64,000 bases of DNA, from positions 91,109,663 to 91,173,662 of the forward strand of contig CM034313.1 in assembly GCA_019925795.1 (NCBI GenBank), read 5' to 3'. Position numbers and translations under genes: made by a program. Position 1 is the stretch's first letter. Every line of letters starts with the position of its first letter. Origin of the DNA: Dendrobium chrysotoxum (Eukaryota > Streptophyta > Magnoliopsida > Asparagales > Orchidaceae). Shown piece after piece: positions 1 through 11,754 of this stretch. The notes below the pieces were generated by a model. It worked only from the letters and a program-made list of their open reading frames with translations. It was not told the origin of the DNA and did no database searches.

Positions 1-51
1 TTTATTTTTTTTTAGCTGAAAAAACCTATTCTACAAAGCAAGGGAAATTAA

Positions 52-440
52 AGCTATGAAGAATATGATCTGCATGCGAGTTACTGACATCATTTTAAGG
101 GAGGACAAAATCCCGAAGACAGTAAATTGATTGTTTAGCCATCAAAGAAAGATAAAAAGAATGTGCTCGATAATAAGTTTTGTCAGTGTTAGTTGCTGAT
201 TATGTTTCTAAGCTTCATACTAGGAGAATAAGCAACGAGCAGATAGTTTTGGTTGACAATTCTGTGATAGTCCCTGACAGACTAAAGGCTAATTATTACG
301 ATTACTAAGCGGTCTATCATACCTCTTTATTAGCATTTAGTAGATCCGATTTATCATATAAGTTTTGGAGGTCTTCTGAAGAAGATAAACCTCCCATTCT
401 TGTTGATGAGTTACGTGCGGGGGGTTGCATTCAAAGCTTA
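52..440 (+). pseudogene. Decayed protein-coding fragment, family not recognised
   Basis: Two consecutive stretches read like an ordinary soluble protein but in different frames. The first, from about position 55, reads YEEYDLHASY, stop, HHFKGGQNPEDSKLIV, stop, PSKKDKKNVLDNKF. The second, from about position 192, reads VADYVSKLHTRRISNEQIVL, continues through VPDRLKANYYDY, a stop, then AVYHTSLLAFSRSDLSYKFW and PPILVDELRAGG. The stops look like single transitions (TGG to TGA, CAG to TAG), and a frameshift lies near 180-192, so it cannot encode a protein now. No start codon or splice donor bounds it. The composition (charged, few low-complexity runs) argues against chance. I could not name the family. 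It may be a retrocopied or transposon-captured gene piece. Confidence 0.45.
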
Positions 441-1137
441 TATTTTTAATAATTTTCAGCAAATATAAAGATATATTTCATACTAATAGTGAAAGATATG
501 TTATTTAATAAATGAGATAAAAATTGATGTAAAATTGAAAAGAAATATTTTGTGCACACTAAATTTGAAGGAAAACTTAAAAAATGAAATTGCAAATTGA
601 AATTTCTAATAATTTCTTTATGCATATGAATTGACCAAAGATTGAAAGTATTTTAGAAGTTTGACATAAAATTTAGGAATTTCAAGATTGCACGACACAA
701 ATTAAAGCTTAAATTAAAAAAATTAAAATATTTTTAATTTAAAGTAAAAGCAATGCATAAAATATCAAATTTCATAAACAAGTTCAATGGAAATCATTAG
801 TAATCATATTTCAATTACATATCCTTTATTTTCTTCAAGGAGATTTTTTTCATCTTCAAAATCTTTTTATTGTGAGTCAATCTCATCTTCTTTTTCTTTT
901 ATTGTGAGTCAATCTCATCTTCTTTTTCCTGAACAATAGGATACAAGTTAAGAAGAGCTATCATCAGTGTGGATGAAATTTTTTTTTTTTTACCAAATAA
1001 TTCTTACATGCCATTATTGATCAACTTCTTTTGTTGCCTCTTTAATTTGTCATTTCTAAGTTAGTTTGTCATCGCCGAAATATTCCTCATCAATATTTTT
1101 TATTTTCGTAATTATTCACTGACAATTTTCATAGACG
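441..1137. other. AT-rich spacer with a short 32-bp tandem repeat
   Basis: No coding signal on either strand. The only structure seen is a two-copy tandem repeat at about 866-929 with a 32-bp period, containing ATTGTGAGTCAATCTCATCT. Confidence 0.5.
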
Positions 1138-1748
1138 GGGATATTATTAGTAGAATACAAGTTGGATGGATGAAGTGGAGGAATGCATCGGACTTCTTGT
1201 GTGATAGAAAAGTACCACTCAAACTTAAGGGAAAATTCTATAAGATGGTGGCTAGACCTTTTTTTTAAAAAAATCAAAAGATGAAACTTTCTATAAGATG
1301 GTGGCTAGACCTGCAAAGCTTTATGTGCAGAATGTTAGCCATTAAAAGAGAAGCATAATATTAAGTTAAGTGTTACAGAGATGAGGATGCTCAGGTGGAT
1401 GAGTGCTTTACTCTTAGAGACAGGATACGAAATGAGCACATACGTGAAAAGGTTGGAGTAGCTCCAGTGGAAGATAAGATTAGAGAGAGTCACCTTAGAT
1501 GGTTTGGTCACATAAATGGCGGCCTTCGATGACCCGTTTAGGAGAGTAGATGTATTAGATTTAACCTATGTTAAGAAAGGTAGAGGTAGACCTAAAAAGA
1601 CTTGGTTAGAAAATATTAGAAATGACATTTCTTTATTAGATCTAAATGAGAATTCGACTCTTAACTGGACACAATGGAGAAAAATGATTTATGTAGCCGA
1701 CCCCACGTAGTGGGATAAAAGCTTGATTTTGTTGTTGTTGTTATACAC
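1138..1748 (+). mobile_element. LINE (RTE-like) 3' fragment, reverse transcriptase C-terminus and TTG-repeat tail
   Basis: The translation, with frameshifts, carries the conserved C-terminal landmarks of a plant non-LTR reverse transcriptase: GWMKWRNASDFLCDRKVPLK then LKGKFYKMVARP, a region rich in MRMLRWM, EHIREKVGVAPVEDKIRES, HLRWFGH, and finally RGRPKKTWLENIRNDISLLD. The open part at 1516-1707 ends in VADPT, followed by a (TTG)n-type tail at about 1731-1742, a 3' end seen in RTE-like plant LINEs. A 22-bp stretch (about 1240 and 1290) is locally duplicated around an A/T-rich insert. The copy is 5' truncated and broken by frameshifts, so it is inactive. A second copy of the same family lies near 56.9 kb. 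Confidence 0.8.
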
Positions 1749-1904
1749 TCTAACTATTTGGATTAATAATCTCTCATATAAATTTTTTTCCAAAGTTTAA
1801 TTGTACTTGATAAACTTTAAATCATTTAGATGCTTTTAATCTAACCTACTTCTATTCTTTATGTAAATCTGTTGAAAATTTTGAAATTAAAATTTACTAT
1901 ATCT

Positions 1905-1989
1905 ATAAATTATTTAGTATATTCAATATTAATAAATTAATTTCCTACTTATTTAAAATAATAATTTACTATATCTATGAATTATTTAG
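1905..1989. repeat. Tandem copy of the foldback insertion target
   Basis: About 60 bases around ATTATTTAGTATATTCAATA occur at 1908-1960 and again starting at 1965, where the second copy is interrupted by the foldback element and resumes at 3934 (TTTAGTATATTCAATATTAA). The site was therefore a short tandem duplication before the insertion. Confidence 0.6.
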
Positions 1990-3933
1990 TGTAAGCCCCA
2001 TTTTGACTCCTTACAGTCAATCTAGAGTGTAGCAAAGAAGGAGAATCTGAACAGACTTGCTTCTTACTTACACCCATTCTGAAACACTCATATCAGAATT
2101 AGATGAGTAAGAAGTAGCTTATTCAAACTACCATAACATTTCTAATCATATCCAGCTTTATGCTTCATAACACGAAGCACATGTAATATACCTCAAATAA
2201 AAATGCACATCTCAATTAAAATACAGAGTTTTACTAAAATTTTTAAAATTTACTTACATATCCAAAAGTCTGTATGCTCTCACTCAATTCCCTTTATACA
2301 CCCAAAAAGTGTATGTACATAAAAGAGTAGTCAACTATCTTGTCTACTACTCCACTGGCTCCTTCCCCTTGCCTGCAGTACAACCACTGCTAGTGAGCTA
2401 GAGCTCAGTGAAATACGCAAGTAATGTATAATAAATAATAATGAACATGGCAATTACTGTAAAAATATGTATATTTCTATACAAAATATAAGAAGTATAT
2501 AACTCCACTTTCTGTTCAGTTTACTATTCAACACCTTTATATAAGTTATATGATAGCTATAGATTTTGCACCCTTTCAGCTTTCCAATTCAAGGTTGTGT
2601 CTGAATTCCCAACTTTTAAAATTGAAGCTGTTCTCTCATTCAAGGTTGGGTCCGAATTCCCAACTTTTAAAATTTCGAGAGTATAGGCTTAGCTCATTAG
2701 GTCTTTCGCCTTTTACTTGTGCGGGCATATCCCTTATATATGACTTATTTCACCTTTTTCATTTCATTCATTTTTCACAATCATACAGCGTGCTATTGTA
2801 ATCATTACTTAATGAATCAACTATTTATATATGAAGGAACTAATGTTATCCTAAACATAACAAATATAAATTTATAAATATAAAATTTTACTATTTCCTA
2901 TCATATCGTTTGGGCATCTCATCTTATTAGGAGTTTGTTCTTCTAGATACTATTTTCTTTTTCTTTTATTCACCACCTCTACCAAACTACTCATTCAACC
3001 TTAATCCCTTTCTTTCCTCTCTTCCCCTACTGAAATCAACAAATTTTATATATTTGCAAATTTATATTAGTTATGTTTAGGATAACATTAGTTTCTTATG
3101 TATAATGGTTGATTCATTAAGTTGTGATTACAATAACACGTTGTATGATTGTGAAAAATGAATAATATGAAAAAGGTGAAATAAGTCAATATATGGGGAT
3201 ATGCCTACACAAGTAAAGGTGAAAGACCTGACGAGTTTAGCTTATACTTTCGAAATTCTAAAAATTGAAAATTTGGACCCAATCTAGAATGAGAGGGCAT
3301 CTTCAATTCTAAAAGTTGAGAATTCAGTCCCAACCTTGAATTGGAAAGCTAGAAGGGTGCAAAAATCTATAGTCATCATATAACTTATATAAAGGTGTTG
3401 AATAGTAAACAGAACAGAAAGTGGAGTTATATATTTCTTTTAGTTTGTATAAAAATATACATGTTTTTATAGTAATTGCCAATTATTTCTTATACATTGC
3501 GTGCATATTTCATTGAGCTCTAGCTCACTAGCAGTGGTTGTACTGCAGGCAAGGAGAAGGAGCCAGTGGATAGTAGTCAGGACAGTTGACTACTCTTTTG
3601 TGTACATACACTTTTTGGATGTATAAAGGGAACTTAGTGGAGAGCCGTAGAGATTTTTGGGTAAGTAAGTAAATTTTAAAAGTTTTAGTAAAGTTTTGTA
3701 TTTTAATTGAGATGTGCATTTTTATTTGAGGTATATTACATATGCTTCCTGTTATGAAGTATAAAGTTGGATATGATTAGAGATGTTAGGGTAGTTTGAA
3801 TAGGCTATTTCTTATTCATCTAATTTTGATATCAGTGTTTCAGAGTGGGTGTAAGAAAGAAGCTGGTCTGTTCAGATTCTCCTTCTTTGTTATACTCTAG
3901 ATTAACTGTAGATGGTCAAAATGGGGTGTGACA
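1990..3933. mobile_element. 1.94-kb foldback element with about 0.9-kb inverted arms and 5-bp target duplication
   Basis: The sequence from 1990 to about 2890 is repeated in reverse complement from about 3033 to 3933, with a loop of roughly 140 bases. Ends are TGTAAGCCCCATTTTGAC on the left and GTCAAAATGGGGTGTGACA on the right. TTTAG occurs immediately outside both ends (1985-1989 and 3934-3938), as expected of a 5-bp target duplication. TG...CA ends with a 5-bp duplication are typical of LTR retrotransposons, so this could be two LTRs joined head to head; a Mutator-like foldback is the alternative, although that group usually makes 8-11 bp duplications. The open frames inside (for example 2550-2801) are arm sequence without recognisable protein homology. 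Confidence 0.8.
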
Positions 3934-3938
3934 TTTAG

Positions 3939-5696
3939 TATATTCAATATTAATAAATTAATATCCTACTTGAAGGCACTGTAATTCCTCAAAATCAACA
4001 GCACAACAATTGAAGCCTAAAATCTTAATTATTAAAATTTTTAAAGTTGGCGGTGATGCACTATACATTTTTCACTACTCCATTGTATAAAAATTATAAT
4101 ATCACATTAAAAAACTTATATCAATAAAAAAGTTTATAATTCTGTAAAGATTCAATTAATAATATATGTGAAATTTTTATCCAGCATGATCATAAGTAGA
4201 GTGTTCTTAAAACATAACAGTTCTCTCATTTAGGTATTTTATAAACCTGTCAGTAATAACATATATATTCTTCATCAGTTGTTGATAAGCTTGTATTTTA
4301 GATTTATTCTTGAAAAAAAAACTCCATGTTAAGATGAAATTGATTTGATGCAATGTTGATGGAGTTGACATTTATTCTTGAAAAAGACTTGCTCATACTT
4401 CTTTTTATCTCCCCCCAAATGCACCACTAATTGCATCCTTCACCTCTCATTGCATTATAAGAATAATTTTTTTACTGGCCTCATCGTGATCAACATACCT
4501 CAACAGATTTTCTAATGGGCGTGTCAACTTCAAAGCATAGGTCACACCATTCAATAATAGCCTTGAAAATGATCTCCTTACCTTTCTTTTATTTATAGTC
4601 AACACTAAATCTAGATTTGTTTCAATTTTCAAAGACATACATACATCTTAAATTTTCTCTTTTTTTTTTTACTTGTGCTTGTGTGCAAGAGTGATTAAAG
4701 TATCATCAAAATAAGTGATACTCAGGTTCTCCAAATTTGCACCATTTGTATATTTTCTCATCATATTAAGAACAAGACCATAAATTTTGTGTAAATCCAG
4801 ATGACTCCAAGGCTTTCTTAATAAATATATATTTAATTTTCTCATTTGATTAGTCTTTTCAATATCCTCTAATATTTGATCTATGCAATGGACTGCACAT
4901 GTTGTTCAATGTATATGCGCCCTCTTACCATATGCATTTGACTTATAAGGAGCTTGAGATATATTCATGATGTAACAAAAAATAAATATATGTAAATAAA
5001 ATACTACAACATTCTAACCTATAAGGACATAATTAAAGTGGTTATCTGTAACCAATTATAACACATTTGCTTCTCTATCTTTTCAATTTGTGCTCAAGGA
5101 GCTTAAAGAGCCTCAATGCAGTTTACGAATATTCAAATGCATCATCTGATTCTCAAAGTACTGTGCCTGATAGTGAATTAACTAAGAAATTAATTATGAT
5201 CGTTGTCTACGATCAACCATTCAATTTGACATAAAAGTTCAGCCCTTCTTTTGCCAAATCTTCTTTTGTTCCTCTACATTCTTCTTAATTGCCTTTTTTA
5301 TTCTCTTTCAAGTAGGAGGGATTTTCAGCTCATAATAAGATGGAGGTCTGAGACCCGGTCCATATTGCTCAATCATCTCTACCATGTAGAAAACTCTCTA
5401 ATTTCATTGCAGTGAAAAGGATGACGGCTGGATAGAACAACTTAGCTATGTATTTTATGATCTATCTCTTACTCTCTTATAGAAGTTTTCTTAAATCCTC
5501 ATTTGCTACGTTATTTTTCCTTTTTGTAACTTTTTTTTCAAATACTAGATACATTTGAAAATCCATAGGACATTTCATCTTAAGTCGCTTTTACATATTA
5601 AATAGTTTTCCTGTTTTTATGTCTTAAAACCTATATTAATCATGAAATTTCTGCTTACGACTTCCAAATACCTTAATTCGTTTTTCTGGTTTGCAG
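3939..5696. other. AT-rich non-coding region upstream of the recognised RCC1 exons
   Basis: I see no coding exon on either strand. The short open frames here (for example 4447-4638 on the minus strand) have no family motifs. It may be intron of the RCC1-repeat gene, because the first recognised exon at 5697 is internal, but no upstream exon could be found to prove it. Confidence 0.4.
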
Positions 5697-8600
5697 GGGC
5701 GAAAAGTGTAGTCTCTACACCTACCAGGGTTGACTCCTTGGATGGTATCTATATTAAAATGGTTTCATTAGGCTCTGAGCATTCAATTGCTGTCACAGGT
5801 AAGGTGGAAGATTTACCATGTCCTTTCAGAACCCGTTGCATTTGTTCTTTTTGTTTTTTCTATGTGCCATCTAAACTTTTTCCTCTTTACATTAGATGAA
5901 GGTAATGTGTTGAGTTGGGGGTCTGGTGGCGCTGGGAGACTTGGTCATGGTCATCAATCCAGCATTTTGGGATTCTCGTTTAGCTCAAGGTTTAATTGGA
6001 GGATCTGCTCCTTCATTATGATTGAAGTTGTAGCTTTTATCATTTTCAGAGAAGTTATCGCATGATAATTGGAAAAGTTAGTTGAACACTGATTTATTTC
6101 TGCAATACAACTTTTTATCAAAGTAGGCAGTACAAGTATAAAACATATGGAGCTTTTATCTAGCAAAGGCAAAAGTTTCCACATTGTAACTAGGGCTGCA
6201 AACAAATCAAGACGAGCCGAGCTGATATCTATTTGAGCTTGTGCTCATTTACCAAATGTATGTTCAAGCTTGGCTTGAGCATGTTTGAGCTTTTATGATA
6301 GTGTTCAAGCTCAGCTCGTTTAAAATCAAGCTTGTTTGAATTTAGTTTGAGCTTGACTCCAGCTCAGTTCATTTTGTGATCATTGAACTTTAAAAGAATT
6401 GCTTGTTTGGAAATATAAATGAGTATATTGAGCCAAATTCATTGAGCTTAAAACATAATATTGCAATTTTAAAAGTTTTAAAAATAAAGTTTAAAAATCC
6501 CATACTATAATATCCTTCCAATTTTAGCTTTGCCGAGACAAGCCATTTGCATCCCCCCACCATCCAGGTGAGTTATGAGCTTGATCATTTGAGCTCTTTT
6601 TTCTCATTTAAACATGACAATGTTACATTTGCCTACAATGCGCGACTAAACAAATTGCATGAATGGGATTGCGGGAATGGGGCTACGTGGCCCATTAAAG
6701 ATAAACTATATTAGATATTAATTATAAGTCATAGCATTTATATTTTTAAAATTTTTTAATATTATAAACTTTATATTCTTATTATGAACTATATCATTGT
6801 TATAAACTATATTTGTGCTATAAACTTTTTTAATTTTAACTATACTTAATATGGATATATTTATGTATATATATATATGCACAGTAATTGTTAATTGAGC
6901 TTTTTAACGCGTAGCATCTTATGAGCTTGTTCATGAGCTTTAAATTGATACTATTCATTTGTAAAATCAAGCAAGAAGTTGTTCAAGCTTGTTCATTTAT
7001 AAATTGAGTATTTATAAAATGGTTTAAGCTTGTTTGCTTAGTTAATTGAGTGATTGTGAATGAGCTCTAATTGGGCCGAGCTACAAGTAGTATGTAGAAC
7101 GCTTGGTTTATTTGCTAACCTTATTATAAGAAATTTTTTATACCTTTTTTGAATGCCATTTTCCATGCTACTAAAGTTGTATAAATACAAAAATTTGTCT
7201 ACTCACCTATTATTTAGTTGTTGATACAGTGCTACGTCACCAATCCTATTATATTTACATTTACAATAGTTTGATATATATAATAAAACGTACATATTTC
7301 TTTGTCTTTCTTATACAATAATATATGTATTTTCTTTCGTATATTATAGATTTATTAGTTATCTTTCACACAACTTCTTATTTTATTTCATTTGTCCATT
7401 ACCATTTAATATTTATTCCATTTCCATTATTATTTTCATTATTACAGAAGCACCGTCTAAATGTACTCATAAAAGTACAACCATTTCCATTTTCATTTAA
7501 CGTTATATTACTTCCCCAGCTAGTACCATACGAGGGTAAACTATAATTTGTATTCATATATCTTTTCCTTTTTCTAATTTATGCTTTCATTTATATTTTA
7601 TAAATTATTTCTTGTATTTCATTATTCCTTTCATATATTTTTATATGTATTTTAAATTATATATATATTCAACCATATACATTTTCAAATTCATTTTCTT
7701 TTTTCTTTACATGTGTTTTAAATCAATATATACTCCTTTCACATATTCATATATATCCATACTATTACGCTATTTGATATACATTTCTTCTGTCATACTC
7801 ATTTAAATTTCAAATGTTCATCATCACATATGCATTTGAATTAAGATCGTCTTACGCATAATAACATCCAAATATAAGTAAAATAATTATATAAAATATT
7901 ACCTTTAGAATTTAAATGGAAATACAAAAATAAAATTGCTATACACAACTGTAATTATGCACTTTTTTTCCTTCGTTCTTCAATTACCTTCCAAATCTTT
8001 AGCTTGATATGGACTTCAAATTACTCTTCTCAATTCACTTAAGCATCTTTCACTGTTCAAAATTACACAATAATGTCTTAATTAATACTAAATTTGGATG
8101 CCTAAAATATAATACTAAAATTGGATGCCTTAAGTATCATCATAAACCGACATCAAATTTTCTTTACAATTTATTACACTATTTTATAATATAAAATTAC
8201 CTCACAAAATCTTTTCTTCCAAATGAATTTTCCCTTCACTGTCGCCCCCTGGAATTCTTCCCATCGACGATAATATTTTACTCATTAGATTAAAGAAGTA
8301 ACAATATAAATATTCTATCAAATCTGAACAATAAAATTAGTAATTTAACACTTTTTATTTTTTTTTCATCGTTAGAGAATGGAAGAATTCCAAAAATCCC
8401 AAATTCTTCTTTTTCTCCTTCAACTTTTCTTCCTTCACCTATGGAGAAGACATTCCTTGTTGATTATATATAATTTCACGGAAGAATTTATGCAGAAATG
8501 GAGAAAAATCGACAACAAACCTTCCTTATTATTCTTCCTCTCGCTTACTACATTTTCTTCTGAATTCAGCTTCTTTAGCGATAATGATCGAATAGGAGGA

Positions 8601-9930
8601 AGTTATTCTTCATTAGGAGTCCCCTGATTTCATTCACGTACTCTATTCTTTGCTCGGAATTGAAGACCGATCCTTCCAGCCCCGTCTGTGATTGCGTGTG
8701 GTCCGCCTGGGCCGCGTCTCTGTTCGGTTCCGCTCGACCTGCTTATGCAGGTTTTCATTTAGGGCTGGCCGGTTCAATTGAACCGGCCAGAATAAACTGG
8801 ATATTATACTCTCCACACTCACACTGACACTAATACTAACACTAACACTAGAACGTACGTGAAAAATATTAGAAAATGCCAAAAGACTTCCCTCTCATAT
8901 GAGCAATTTATAGTTCTTCAAAAATAACTTCTGAACCGGTCAGATGGGCCCATAGCGCTGCGGTGCTAGATAGGCAGTGCTGTGGCATTCTAAGTGATTC
9001 GATGTGTTGTTTCATTGCTTAATTGCTTAGCGTTGTGGCACTCCTGGTGGGTGAGTTGGCACTGCGGTGCTTTAGAGGTTGCTTTATCTATGTTATTTTT
9101 TTTCCTGACAATTCCCTATCATTCGTTTATAGTTTTTGTCATCAACTTTTTGATTGTTACGAAGTACTATCATCTTTTTTCCTCTGATATGATTCAATAC
9201 TGTTATTTTAATGATGTAATATCAGGCTGGTTAGTGGGCTCTAATGGTTTTCCACGTTTGCAGAAAGCTGTCTTTACTGTTATACGTTCTCTTCTATGCT
9301 ATTGAAAATGCATTTTGAAACTTAAACCTTTTCTATTTTTGTTTTAAAAAAGTGACACTGTTTCTCATTATACAGAATGATACTTTGTGATCCATTTATG
9401 CAGTGAATATATGCCAAGGCTGATCAAGAATTTGGAAGGCCGTAAGGTACATCTATGATTTCTTTTGTGTTCTTACCTTCCCCAGAGAACATTGTGATTG
9501 GTATTTGCGTGCATTGTTTTTATTTAAAGATAATTCATTTATATGTGCTTGCAGATCAACAAGGTTTCTGCTGGAATGCTGCACTCGGCTTGCATTGATG
9601 GTAAATCTATCTGGATGCTATTCATCTAATAATTCGTCTGTGTTCAGTTCTAACTTGTCTTACTATTTTTTGTGTGATTCCCATTCAAGAGCAAGGATCT
9701 GTTTTTACATTTGGTGAAAAGGCTGCTGATGTGATGGTATTTCCTTTAGCTTTTAATGCTGCTACCTGTTTTATTTCTTATAATTATTAGTATAGTAATT
9801 ATTTGTATGTTTTCATTTATCATGCAGGGTTTCAGTGAAGGAAAGAAGGTTTTTGAACCATCTGCTGTTGAGAAACTTCCACGCTCTGTGGAAGTTGCCT
9901 GTGGGGGTTATCACACTTGTGTTGTGACAA
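5697..9930 (+). CDS. RCC1-repeat (beta-propeller) protein, RUG3-like; internal exons only
   Basis: Six exons with consensus AG/GT borders join in one frame: 5697-5798, 5896-5989, 9404-9446, 9555-9600, 9690-9736 and 9828-9930. Joined, they read through RCC1 repeat hallmarks: SLGSEHSIAVT, then DEGNVLSWGSGGAGRLGHGH, EYMPRLIKNLEGRK, SAGMLHSACID, GSVFTFGEKAADVMGFSEG and VEVACGGYHTCVVT. These are blades of a seven-bladed RCC1 propeller. From family knowledge, the closest plant protein appears to be RUG3, a mitochondrial RCC1 protein needed for nad2 intron splicing; that assignment is from memory of the motif pattern. Introns are short except 5990-9403 (3.4 kb), which contains repeats. Exons for the N-terminal transit peptide and first blades, and for the C-terminal blades after 9930, were not found. 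The 500-base gap at 11755 could hold some. The gene may be complete beyond what I can recognise, or a truncated copy. Confidence 0.8.
6191..7100. repeat. Degenerate GAGCTTG/CGAGC-rich repeat in the RCC1 gene intron
   Basis: Starts with CTAGGGCTGCAAACAAATCA followed by many dispersed GAGCTTGTTC/GAGCTCG words, and fades out around GGGCCGAGCTACAAG near 7085. The start resembles a common plant non-autonomous DNA element beginning AGGGxTGxAAACGAGCC. No matching inverted terminus was found, so the copy is truncated or I misjudge its edges. Confidence 0.4.
8765..8790. repeat. 26-bp perfect palindrome
   Basis: The two halves, CTGGCCGGTTCAA and TTGAACCGGCCAG, are exact reverse complements with no spacer. 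It sits in a GC-rich island (about 8655-8790) and is followed by a CACTAA-type microsatellite at about 8811-8852. Confidence 0.75.
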
Positions 9931-11160
9931 GTAATTTTCTTAAATATATCTGATTTGTTACTTACTGAGTAACATGCATGTGTTTTCTTAAATTTTTTTT
10001 TTCAATTTCATATGCTTGCTCTTGTTTTCTATTTTATTTTTAAATTGCTTGCTATTTTTTTACCATCATCCAATGAGGCAATAACCTGTTCTATAAATTT
10101 TCTTCCTCAAAAAAGCATGACAAGTTTATTCTTTTAACAAGTGATGTGGGTGGAGCCCAAGGTTTTAGACTGATGTCAGAGATGCAAGCTCATCACTTGT
10201 TTGGTGATAAGGTGATTGCAATTCTGATAAGCTATAATTTTGGGCATGATTTTTAATTCTAATAGATCTAAGATGCTGTTTGCTATGAGATTTAAGTAAG
10301 ATATAACTGAAGTCTTGTCTAACAAAATTCATTGAGACTTTTAAGTCCTTTAGTAAAACTAAAGCCTCTTCACTACTCTCTATTTCTCGATGAATTCTAG
10401 ATTTTCTAAATCTCAACCTTGGTGGATTTATGAGAAGCATGCTGTGGGTTGTGGTGCCATTATCACAATTTTTCTTCTCTTATATTTTTTTCTCTCAAGC
10501 AAGTCAACGGCTTATGATCTCTCAATCTCAATAACTCATGATCTTCTTTCTACATCTTTTCACAACTTGTGATATCCTGACCTAACTATGTGCGATCTCC
10601 CTTCCTCTTGACCTAATTGCTCTTTATCTCCTTACCTCTAAAACTTGAATTTCTGTTCTCCCTATGTTGGTCGCAATCTCCATCTCTAAAGCTCTTTTTG
10701 CTAGCCCCGATCACCATCTCTTGAGCTCCCTTCATTGGCCCCTCATATTACAAGCACTATTCTCTGCTTTGATCTCACTTATCTGCCTCGGCATACTATC
10801 CACATTCCAGTGCAACTCCTTAGACCTGCATCCCGATTCCCTATACAACACCACCTTATTGGTCATCTTCTTTTCTTCGATAAACTTTATACTATTTTTT
10901 CATTTTTATATTTGCATTTTTATTTTAGGAGGATTTACATGTACAATGCTCAAAATTTCACCATTTATATATTTAACATTTATTTTTACTTTTTACATAA
11001 TATCCACCATCTTTAATTTCGTTAAAGACAAAGCCTTAGAATTGCGACGATCGGAGATGAGTGGTTGCGAGGGGATCTCATTGGGTATTTTTGGTCAATT
11101 CCGCCTTTTTTTCTTCCCGCGAATTGTTAGACCGGTCCAAGATGGATCGTCTAGCCGACC
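9931..11160. other. Non-coding region downstream of the last recognised RCC1 exon
   Basis: No exon of the RCC1 gene or any other gene was recognised. The 189-codon frame at 10664-11233 is rich in leucine, phenylalanine and isoleucine because of its T-rich DNA, and shows no domain. A GC-rich CAGGGCCGGCCCC word at about 11167 resembles the terminus of a plant DNA transposon, but its partner end is not visible. Confidence 0.4.
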
Positions 11161-11261
11161 CAGCACCAGGGCCGGCCCCTGGTGTATCCTAGGCAGACCA
11201 AGCAAGTCATTGGCCCTCTTATGGGGCCCTTGATTTGAATGCAAAATTTAAAAAAAAAAGT

Positions 11262-11488
11262 GGGCGGTTTAGGAGGGAATTAATTTTGGAGAGGCTAGTT
11301 AGTATTGTATTCTTTAAATAGGGGGAAAAGGGTTAGGGTTATGTTTTGTTTTGCTGAATTTGGAGTTCTCTAGGATTTCTTGGGCTCTAGCCGCTGGCTA
11401 GGGATTTGGAGAGCCGGATCTTCCTCTCGAACTGAAGATCCATTGTATCTTTCGCTATCTCTTTGATTTCTGCACTTGTTATCTATCA
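11262..11488 (+). mobile_element. Partial 5' LTR (U3/R/U5 end) of a gag-bearing LTR retrotransposon
   Basis: The end ...TGTTATCTATCA at 11488 is followed three bases later by the primer-binding site. A TATA-like TTTAAATAGGGGG lies near 11313. The 5' edge of the LTR is not certain; the sequence is recognisable from about 11262 (TTTAGGAGGGAATTAATTTT). Confidence 0.65.
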
Positions 11489-11491
11489 AAT

Positions 11492-11503
11492 TGGTATCAG
11501 AGC
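11492..11503 (+). promoter_or_regulatory. Primer-binding site complementary to initiator tRNA-Met
   Basis: TGGTATCAGAGC is the canonical plant LTR-retrotransposon primer-binding site matching the 3' end of tRNA-iMet. Its position directly after the LTR end fixes the orientation as plus. Confidence 0.9.
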
Positions 11504-11567
11504 GCTTTCTTGGGCGGAAAAACAAGTTGTCTTCATTCTTTTTGCGATTGATGCCTAGATCCAATTA

Positions 11568-11754
11568 ATGGCAGCAAAGAAGATGGAGGCGTTGGAAGGT
11601 GAGATGGAACAACTCAAGGCCAGAGTAGAGGAAAAATATTCGGGGTGGAGGGAAGACTTAGCCATCGAGAACCACTTTGGAAACTCTGAAGACATGATGA
11701 AAAATATGCTTGAGATGCAGTCGAAAGCATCACCAACAATTCCTATGGTGGAAC
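11568..11754 (+). CDS. Retrotransposon gag N-terminus, cut by assembly gap
   Basis: The frame opens with MAAKKMEALEGEMEQLKARV and remains open for 62 codons until the run of N. The start is a charged helix with heptad-like leucine spacing, typical of the first residues of Ty3/gypsy gag proteins that follow an iMet primer-binding site by about 60-80 bases. Everything further downstream (capsid, zinc knuckle, pol) would lie in or beyond the gap, but sequence after the gap is MITE, not retrotransposon. Either the gap is underestimated in size or the element ends inside it. The continuation of the frame through the N run is meaningless. Confidence 0.6.

Noticed and set aside
10664..11233. 189-codon hydrophobic open frame
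   Set aside because: Residues reflect T-rich DNA (F, L, I), with no recognisable transmembrane protein family and no coding-type codon bias; the 3' part overlaps transposon-like sequence.
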